A program made the position numbers and the translations under genes. The notes below the pieces were generated by a model, which was not told the DNA's origin, did no database searches, and saw only the letters and a program-made list of their open reading frames with translations. A stretch of 19,027 nt of DNA from Proteobacteria bacterium SG_bin9 (GTDB taxonomy: Bacteria > Pseudomonadota > Alphaproteobacteria > Rhizobiales > Xanthobacteraceae). The stretch covers positions 919 to 19,945 of the forward strand of contig LWDM01000067.1 of assembly GCA_002083525.1 (NCBI GenBank), read 5' to 3'. Shown in pieces: positions 14,457-19,027 of the stretch. How positions within the stretch are numbered: the first letter of the stretch is position 1; every line of letters starts with the position of its first letter.

Positions 14457-15755
14457 ATGCCGATCCGCCTCGATAGCCGAAGCGCCGACTTCAAGCCGCG
14501 ATTCCAGGCGTTTCTCGACGCCAAACGCGAGGCGTCGGTCGATGTCGAAAACGCGGTGCGTGCGATCATCGATGACGTGCGCAGCCGGGGCGATGCGGCG
14601 GTCATCGAGGCGACGAAGAAGTTCGACCGCTTCTCCGTCGATGCCGCGGGATTGCAGTTTACGCCGGCGGAGATCGAGTCCGCGGTCAAGGCGTGCGATC
14701 AGAAGACGCTCGACGCGCTGTCGTTCGCGCGTGATCGCATCGAGGTGTTTCACAAGCGCCAGATGCCCAAGGACGAACGCTTCACCGACGCCAAGGGCGT
14801 CGAGCTTGGCTGGCGCTGGAGCGCGGTCGAGGCAGTCGGTCTATACGTGCCAGGCGGTACGGCTGCGTATCCGTCATCGGTGCTGATGAATGTCGTGCCG
14901 GCGATCGTTGCCGGCGTTCCGCGCGTCGTGATGGTGGTGCCGACGCCGGACGGGAAGATTCTCAATCCGCTGGTACTCGCTGCCGCGCATCTCTCCGGGG
15001 TCAAGGAAATCTACCGCGTCGGCGGTGCGCAGGCTGTCGCCGCGCTTGCTTACGGGACAGCGTCGATCGCGCCGGTGGCGAAAATCGTCGGGCCGGGCAA
15101 CGCCTATGTGGCCGCAGCCAAGCGGCTGGTGTTCGGTAAGGTGGGGATCGATATGATTGCCGGTCCCTCGGAAGTGCTGGTGATTGCCGACAAGACTGGC
15201 AACGCCGAGTGGATCGCAGCCGATCTGCTGGCGCAGGCGGAGCACGGTGAGGACTCGCAGTCGATCCTGATCACCGATAGCGAGGATCTCGCGCGCGATG
15301 TCGAGCGTGCTGTCGAGGGTCAGCTCACAACGCTGCCGCGGGGCGCAATCGCCGGCGCGTCGTGGCGGGATTTTGGCGCGGTGATCCTCGTTCAGAAGCT
15401 GGATGAAGCTGTTGCGCTGGCGGACACCATCGCCGCCGAGCATCTGGAAATCATGACCGCCGATCCGGAAGGCCTGGCGGGGCGTATCCGCAATGCGGGC
15501 GCGATTTTCCTCGGCCCGCACACGCCCGAGGCGATCGGTGACTATGTGGGCGGCTCGAACCACGTGCTGCCGACGGCGCGCTCGGCGCGCTTCTCGTCGG
15601 GCCTCGGCGTACTTGACTTCATGAAGCGAACGTCGATCCTGAAATGCGGCCCGGACCAGTTGCGCGCGCTCGGTCCGGCGGCGATGACGCTCGGCGACGC
15701 CGAGGGTCTCGAAGCCCACGCGCGCTCGGTCGGATTGCGCCTGAATCTCAGATGA
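14457..15755 (+). CDS. hisD: Histidinol dehydrogenase
   Basis: HisD is a cytosolic zinc enzyme that oxidises L-histidinol twice with NAD+ to give L-histidine, the final step of the pathway. I take the ATG at 14457 (432 residues, family length) because AGGA is 7 nt upstream; an in-frame TTG at 14409 lies within the leader hairpin and is unlikely. The signature GPGNAYVAAAKRLVFG..GIDMIAGPSEVLVIAD is at 212-245. Zinc ligands Q260, H263, D362 and H421 and catalytic E328-H329 (AAEHLEIM) are all present. The end YVGGSNHVLPT..ARFSSGLGVLDFMKRTS is typical. No other his genes are in the window. Its stop overlaps the next start (ATGA), so it is translationally coupled to the UPF0262 gene. Confidence 0.97.
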   Translation: MPIRLDSRSADFKPRFQAFLDAKREASVDVENAVRAIIDDVRSRGDAAVIEATKKFDRFSVDAAGLQFTPAEIESAVKACDQKTLDALSFARDRIEVFHKRQMPKDERFTDAKGVELGWRWSAVEAVGLYVPGGTAAYPSSVLMNVVPAIVAGVPRVVMVVPTPDGKILNPLVLAAAHLSGVKEIYRVGGAQAVAALAYGTASIAPVAKIVGPGNAYVAAAKRLVFGKVGIDMIAGPSEVLVIADKTGNAEWIAADLLAQAEHGEDSQSILITDSEDLARDVERAVEGQLTTLPRGAIAGASWRDFGAVILVQKLDEAVALADTIAAEHLEIMTADPEGLAGRIRNAGAIFLGPHTPEAIGDYVGGSNHVLPTARSARFSSGLGVLDFMKRTSILKCGPDQLRALGPAAMTLGDAEGLEAHARSVGLRLNLR

Positions 15756-16252
15756 GCACGGCAACTCCCAGCGACGACAAGAACAATCGCATCGTGGCCG
15801 TGACGCTCGATGAGGAGTCGATCGGCCGCTCCGGTCCTGACATCGAGCACGAGCGGGCGATCGCGATCTACGACCTGATCGAAGAAAACCTGTTCGCGCC
15901 GGTGAACGTCGATCCGGGTCCCTACACGCTGCATCTCGGCATCACCGGCAACCGGCTGATGTTCGATATCCGTCGTGAGGACGGCGCGCCGGTGGTCGCG
16001 CACCTGCTGTCGCTGACGCCGTTCCGCCGGATCGTGAAGGACTACTTCATGATCTGCGACAGCTACTATCACGCGATCCGCACCGCGACGCCCGACAAGA
16101 TCGAGGCCATCGACATGGGCCGCCGCGGCATTCACGACGAAGGCTCGCGTACGCTGATGGAGCGGCTCGACGGCAAGGTGCGGGTCGATTTCGAAACCGC
16201 GCGCCGCCTGTTCACACTGATTTCGGTCCTCCACTGGAAGGGCGAAAAATAA
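15752..16252 (+). CDS. UPF0262 family protein
   Basis: This is a 166-residue soluble protein of unknown function that matches UPF0262, a family confined largely to alphaproteobacteria. Characteristic stretches are IVAVTLDEESIGRSGPDIEHERAIAIYDLIEEN near residues 14-46, then GPYTLHLGITGNRLMFDIRREDG, HLLSLTPFRRIVKDYFMICDSYYHAI, and MGRRGIHDEGSRTLMERLDGKVRVDFETARRLFTLISVLHW. It has no signal peptide, membrane segment or obvious catalytic motif. The start was set at 15752, where ATGA overlaps the hisD stop; upstream in-frame sequence lies inside hisD. Coupling to hisD and the abutting phosphatase gene suggests an operon, but its role is not known. Confidence 0.92.
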   Translation: MSTATPSDDKNNRIVAVTLDEESIGRSGPDIEHERAIAIYDLIEENLFAPVNVDPGPYTLHLGITGNRLMFDIRREDGAPVVAHLLSLTPFRRIVKDYFMICDSYYHAIRTATPDKIEAIDMGRRGIHDEGSRTLMERLDGKVRVDFETARRLFTLISVLHWKGEK

Positions 16253-16738
16253 ATGTCCGCGGCGCCGCCGCCAGGCGCTTCACGACCGCGCAATCCGCAA
16301 GCCGTGTTGTTCGCATGCGGAATGAACAGCGTCCGCTCGCCGATGGCGGCAGCGCTGCTGCAGCAGATGATCCCGAACATGTATGTGCGCTCGGCCGGCG
16401 TGCGTAAAGGCGAGCTCGATCCGTTTTCCGTCAGTGTGGTGAAGGACGAGATCGGCCAGGACATCTCCAAGCACAAGCCGACCACCTTCGAGGAGCTGGA
16501 GGATTGGGAAGGCCTCAACTTCGACCTCATCATCACGCTGTCGCCGGAGGCACATCACAAGGCGCTGGAACTGACGCGCACCAATGCGGCTGATGTGGAG
16601 TACTGGCCGACGCCCGATCCCGTCGACATGGGCGACACCCGCGAGCAGCGGCTCGACGCCTATCGCGCCGTGTTCAATGCCCTGATGAAGCGCATCCGCC
16701 AGCGGTTCGGGAACGCGCCGAAGGGCGGCCAGGCCTGA
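16253..16738 (+). CDS. Low-molecular-weight phosphotyrosine phosphatase family protein
   Basis: This is a 161-residue cytosolic protein of the LMW-PTP/ArsC-like fold. The P-loop CGMNSVRS gives nucleophile C22, structural N25, R28 and S29 of the C-X5-R-S motif. The general-acid loop is TPDPVDMG with D122. A proline-rich N-terminal extension of about 15 residues precedes the fold. The second P-loop cysteine (CxGNxCRS in classic enzymes) is replaced by Val, so the backup disulfide is absent. It could be a protein-tyrosine phosphatase or an arsenate reductase; with no ars genes nearby, phosphatase is more likely. It starts directly after the UPF0262 stop with zero gap, so it is the third gene of the hisD operon. 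Confidence 0.9.
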   Translation: MSAAPPPGASRPRNPQAVLFACGMNSVRSPMAAALLQQMIPNMYVRSAGVRKGELDPFSVSVVKDEIGQDISKHKPTTFEELEDWEGLNFDLIITLSPEAHHKALELTRTNAADVEYWPTPDPVDMGDTREQRLDAYRAVFNALMKRIRQRFGNAPKGGQA

Positions 16739-16752
16739 GGAACAGCGGCTGA

Positions 16753-16771
16753 AACCGCGCTTGAGGCGGTT
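16753..16771 (+). terminator. Possible hairpin after the phosphatase gene
   Basis: AACCGC and GCGGTT form a 6-bp stem with a 7-nt loop, 15 nt after the phosphatase stop codon. No T tract follows, so it may be a processing or weak termination site. The remaining gap to maf (124 bp in all) shows nothing else and is too short for infA. Confidence 0.3.
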
Positions 16772-16862
16772 GTCGCCGCCCGGGTGTTCGGATAGGTTCC
16801 GCCCTCGCCGCAAGTGGCGGTAATCCCGGCGCATTTGCGCTTCGCACGATCGAAAAGCCTGC

Positions 16863-17486
16863 ATGCTTGGCCGTCCCAGACTCGTTCTCGCATCCGGTTC
16901 ACCGCGCCGTCTCGCGCTGCTCAATCAGGCCGGCATCGAGCCCGATGCACTGCGTCCCGCCGACGTCGACGAGACGCCGAAGAAGGGCGAACTGCCGCGC
17001 GCCTGCGCCAATCGCCTGGCGCGCGCCAAGGCCGATGCGGCGCTGAAGTCCGTCCGCCTCGACGACGAGTTGCGCGGCGCGTTCATTCTGGCCGCCGACA
17101 CCGTCGTCGCGGTTGGCCGCCGCATTCTCCCGAAGGCCGAGCTTGTCGATGAAGCGTCGCAGTGCCTGCGGCTGCTGTCCGGCCGCAACCATCGCGTCTA
17201 CACCGCAATCTGCATCGTGACGCCGAAGGAATCGTTCCGCCAGAGGCTGATCGAAACGCGCGTGCGCTTCCGCCGCCTGAACGAGGACGATATTCAGTCC
17301 TACATCGGCTCCGGCGAGTGGCGCGGCAAGGCTGGCGGCTACGCTGTGCAAGGCATCGCCGGTTCGTTCGTGCAGAAGATCGTCGGCTCCTACACCAACA
17401 TCGTCGGCCTGCCGCTGCATGAGTCGATGTCGCTGCTGGGCGGCGAAGGTTTCCCGATCCGCTTCGGCTGGCTCAATGCCAGCTGA
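16863..17486 (+). CDS. maf: Maf-family nucleoside triphosphate pyrophosphatase (YhdE-like)
   Basis: Maf proteins hydrolyse non-canonical or excess nucleoside triphosphates to the monophosphate and pyrophosphate, guarding DNA/RNA and affecting septation. The 207-residue protein starts LVLASGSPRRLALLNQAG (7-24), the substrate-binding SxSPRR loop. AADTVVAVG (77-85) holds acidic D79. KAGGYAVQGIAGSFVQKIVGSYTNIVGLPL (156-185) is the C-terminal signature. The GGYAVQG form, rather than the YceF version, points to the YhdE subgroup (dTTP/UTP type). The start MLGRPRL at 16863 fits the family; GAAAAG upstream is a weak ribosome site. It lies 124 bp after the phosphatase and is followed by the palindromic repeat and yacG. 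Confidence 0.94.
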   Translation: MLGRPRLVLASGSPRRLALLNQAGIEPDALRPADVDETPKKGELPRACANRLARAKADAALKSVRLDDELRGAFILAADTVVAVGRRILPKAELVDEASQCLRLLSGRNHRVYTAICIVTPKESFRQRLIETRVRFRRLNEDDIQSYIGSGEWRGKAGGYAVQGIAGSFVQKIVGSYTNIVGLPLHESMSLLGGEGFPIRFGWLNAS

Positions 17487-17492
17487 CGACAC

Positions 17493-17542
17493 GCGCATGA
17501 TTCCGAAAAGTGGGCACCGGTTTTCGGACCAAGATCATGCGC
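17493..17542. repeat. 50-bp palindromic repeat spanning the yacG start
   Basis: Outer arms GCGCATGAT and ATCATGCGC (17493-17501 and 17534-17542) and inner arms TCCGAAAA and TTTTCGGA (17502-17509 and 17521-17528) are both perfect. The centre GTGGGCACCGG is partly self-complementary. I recall this sequence, with small changes, as an abundant intergenic repeat of Bradyrhizobium and relatives. It begins 7 nt after the maf stop and its right arm contains the yacG ATG. Confidence 0.85.
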
Positions 17543-17713
17543 AATAAAGAAAAATCCTGCCCGATCTGCAGCAAGCCGCAAACCGCCGCCTCGAAACCGT
17601 TCTGCTCCGAGCGCTGCCGCGACATCGATCTCAACCGCTGGCTGTCCGGCTCGTACGCGATTCCGGTGCGGGACGACGAGGACGAGGACGGCGGCTCGTC
17701 CCAACGCTCCTGA
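17537..17713 (+). CDS. yacG: DNA gyrase inhibitor, zinc-binding
   Basis: YacG is a small zinc-finger protein that binds GyrB and blocks DNA binding by gyrase. The 58-residue product has the CPIC (C8, C11) and FCSERC (C23, C27) cysteine pairs that hold one zinc, then RDIDLNRWLSGSYAIP, the conserved tail after the finger, and an acidic C-terminus (DDEDEDGG). The best start is the ATG at 17537, which lies inside the right arm of the palindromic repeat; GTG at 17510 is also in frame and also within the repeat, and a stop at 17498 closes the frame. No clear ribosome site precedes either start, and the N-terminus is short compared with homologues I recall. Translation may depend on unfolding of the repeat hairpin or coupling to maf. 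The gene order maf-yacG is standard in Rhizobiales. Confidence 0.9.
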   Translation: MRNKEKSCPICSKPQTAASKPFCSERCRDIDLNRWLSGSYAIPVRDDEDEDGGSSQRS

Positions 17714-17808
17714 TCCCGATACGGACTGCGACAGTTCGGCGTTCACCGAATTGTGCCATTGCGCACGCCGCGCACGGCCTGCACACTCCACCCTAAGAAC
17801 GAGTAAGA

Positions 17809-17822
17809 CCTGATCAATCAGG
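17809..17822. promoter_or_regulatory. Palindrome CCTGAT-CA-ATCAGG upstream of the binding-protein gene
   Basis: Two perfect 6-bp arms are separated by 2 nt, 28 nt before the ATG at 17851. It is placed where a repressor site would overlap the promoter or leader. A GntR- or LysR-type regulator is possible, but none is in the window. Confidence 0.4.
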
Positions 17823-17850
17823 CGAAACATCATCGTTTGAGGGAACGTCC

Positions 17851-18834
17851 ATGCTCAATCGCCGTCGCTTTGTCAGCCTGACCGCAGCTTCGCTCGCCGC
17901 GCCGTCCATCGTCTCGTCGTCCGCCTTCGCACAGACGTTTCCGGACAGGCCGGTTCGGATCATCGTTCCGTTTCCCGCGGGCGGCGCGACGGACGTGACC
18001 GCGCGCATCGTCGGCGCACGCCTGCAGGAGGTGTGGGGCCAGACGGTGGTGATCGAGAACAAGGGCGGCGCCGGCGGCAACATCGCGGCCGATGCGGCGG
18101 CGAAAGCCGATCCGGATGGCACCACGTTGTTCATCGTCGGACCGGGGCAGGCGACCAACAAGTTTCTCTACGCGTCGCTCAGCTACGATCCGGTCGCGGA
18201 CTTCGCGCCGGTGTCGCTGCTGATCAAGCAGCCGAACATCATGTGCGTGCCGAACTCGTCGACGGCGAAGTCGGTGCAGGAGTTCATCGACTACTGCAAC
18301 GCCAACAAGGGCAAGGTCAGCTACGCGTCGTCCGGCAACGGCACGACGCTGCATCTCTCCGGCGAGCTGTTCAAACGGCTGGCGAAGGTCGAGATGACTC
18401 ACGTACCGTATCGTGGCGCGGGGCCGGCGATGAACGACTTCCTGCCCGGCCGCGTCGATGTCATCTTCGACAACGCGCCGTCGATCCTGCCGCAGGTGAA
18501 GTCGGGCAGTTGCCGCGCACTGGCAGTGACGCCGTCGGCGCGCATCCCGGCCGCGCCGGAGCTGCCGACCATCGCCGAAGCCGGCGTGCCGGGCTTCGAT
18601 GTGGTCTCGTGGTTCGCGTTCTTCTATCAGGCGAAGGTGTCGAAGGAGATCATCGCCAAGGTGAACGCCGACACGCGCGCGGCGCTGGACCATCCTTCGG
18701 TGAAGCAGCGGCTGACCGACCTTGGCGCCGAGCCGTCCGGGACAACGCCCGAGGGCCTCGCCGCTCACCTCAAGGCCGAGATGGACAAGTGGGGTCCGGT
18801 GATCACCGAGGCCAAGATCAAGATCGACAACTGA
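17851..18834 (+). CDS. Tripartite tricarboxylate transporter substrate-binding protein (TctC/Bug family)
   Basis: This is a 327-residue periplasmic solute-binding protein. The N-terminus MLNRRRFVSLTAASLAAPSIVSSSAFAQ has an RRxF pair, a hydrophobic stretch and an AFA-Q cleavage site near residue 27, so Tat export is likely. The mature protein shows Bug-family marks: FPDRPVRIIVPFPAGGATDVTAR, the VVIENKGGAGGNIAA loop, SYDPVADFAPVSLL, and VPYRGAGPAMNDFLPGRVDVIFDNAPSILPQVKSG. Bug proteins bind carboxylates such as citrate, succinate, glutamate or aromatic acids; the ligand here is unknown. No tctA or tctB membrane genes are nearby, so it is an orphan, as is common for this family. The ribosome site GAGGGA precedes the start by about 6 nt. 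A hairpin-rich region follows. Confidence 0.94.
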   Translation: MLNRRRFVSLTAASLAAPSIVSSSAFAQTFPDRPVRIIVPFPAGGATDVTARIVGARLQEVWGQTVVIENKGGAGGNIAADAAAKADPDGTTLFIVGPGQATNKFLYASLSYDPVADFAPVSLLIKQPNIMCVPNSSTAKSVQEFIDYCNANKGKVSYASSGNGTTLHLSGELFKRLAKVEMTHVPYRGAGPAMNDFLPGRVDVIFDNAPSILPQVKSGSCRALAVTPSARIPAAPELPTIAEAGVPGFDVVSWFAFFYQAKVSKEIIAKVNADTRAALDHPSVKQRLTDLGAEPSGTTPEGLAAHLKAEMDKWGPVITEAKIKIDN

Positions 18835-18891
18835 CCGCTCCGGGCGGGCGGGATTCGCCCGTTCGCCCAATATCTTGGGGTCGGGTGGGGA

Positions 18892-18930
18892 AGCCGCTCT
18901 TGCGGCTGGACAGGGGGGATTTCGCCCCCT
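18892..18930 (+). terminator. Two hairpins after the binding-protein gene
   Basis: AGCCGC-TCTT-GCGGCT (18892-18907) and AGGGGG-N7-CCCCCT (18912-18930) are two small perfect hairpins between the binding-protein gene and tRNA-Phe. Neither has a good T tract, so they may terminate weakly or protect the 3' end. An imperfect GGGCG/CGCCC structure lies just before, at about 18842-18868. Confidence 0.35.
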
Positions 18931-18988
18931 ATAAACCGGCGCCTTGTCCCGGCAATCCTTTAATTGAAGGTACTGCCGGTGACCGGAT

Positions 18989-19027
18989 GCCCGGGTAGCT
19001 CAGTTGGTAGAGCATGCGACTGAAAAT
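18989..19027 (+). tRNA. tRNA-Phe (anticodon GAA), 5' part
   Basis: The first 39 nt of a tRNA are visible: acceptor strand GCCCGGG, D arm GCTC/GAGC with loop AGTTGGTA, then anticodon stem TGCGA and loop CTGAAAA, giving anticodon GAA for phenylalanine. The gene is cut by the window end, so the 3' half and any CCA are unseen. tRNA-Phe close to maf-yacG fits gene order I recall from related genomes. Confidence 0.92.

Noticed and set aside
17830..18870. Minus-strand open frame of 346 codons opposite the TctC-type gene
   Set aside because: The plus-strand gene has a signal peptide and family motifs; the reverse frame has neither.
1..19027. Insertion sequence, prophage, CRISPR array, toxin-antitoxin or defence genes
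   Set aside because: No transposase, integrase, repeat-spacer array or defence protein motifs were seen in any frame.

Overview
This 19-kb GC-rich window looks like chromosome of an alphaproteobacterium of the Rhizobiales, most likely the Bradyrhizobium/Rhodopseudomonas/Afipia/Nitrobacter group. The clues are a C4-pathway 5-aminolevulinate synthase, FixJ-type regulators, the order murA-hisD-UPF0262-phosphatase-maf-yacG-tRNA-Phe, and a long palindromic repeat (17493-17542) that I recall from Bradyrhizobium-type genomes. The taxon is inferred from gene content and order, not from a search. I see no insertion sequence, phage, CRISPR array or defence system; nearly everything is a recognisable housekeeping or signalling gene.

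Region 1 (1-5864) is a signalling and transport block. It holds the start of a metabolite:H+ symporter-type MFS carrier (minus strand, cut by the window edge), a NarL/LuxR-type response regulator (plus), and a 1169-residue sensor kinase (minus) that fuses an SLC5 sodium/solute-symporter-like module to PAS, histidine kinase and receiver domains. A FixJ-like response regulator (plus) diverges from the kinase. The kinase and first regulator resemble the CrbS/CrbR (MxtR/ErdR) systems that control acetate use in gamma-proteobacteria. The kinase meets that regulator tail to tail with only 6 bp between stop codons.

Region 2 (5865-11837) is all on the minus strand: hemA (haem precursor), an MBL-fold hydrolase, bioB (biotin synthase) and a two-TM chemoreceptor. 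bioB and the chemoreceptor gene are each followed by almost the same intrinsic terminator hairpin.

Region 3 (11838-13054) is mostly short genes: a DUF2171 protein behind two operator-like palindromes, a tRNA-Thr(GGU) on the minus strand, and a small basic hypothetical protein.

Region 4 (13055-17713) is a plus-strand housekeeping cluster. It contains murA (peptidoglycan), then hisD (histidine), a UPF0262 protein and a low-molecular-weight phosphatase packed as a translationally coupled operon, then maf (nucleotide pyrophosphatase) and yacG (gyrase inhibitor). infA, which I would expect before maf, is not there. The yacG start codon lies inside the right arm of the palindromic repeat.

Region 5 (17714-19027) has a lone TctC/Bug-type periplasmic binding protein with a Tat-like signal, then the 5' part of a tRNA-Phe cut by the window end. 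No gene-free stretch exceeds 300 bp; the longest are 11838-12118 and 553-807, both described below. I found no clearly undescribed system. The best candidates for a second look are the transporter-kinase with two flanking regulators and the repeat-embedded yacG start.
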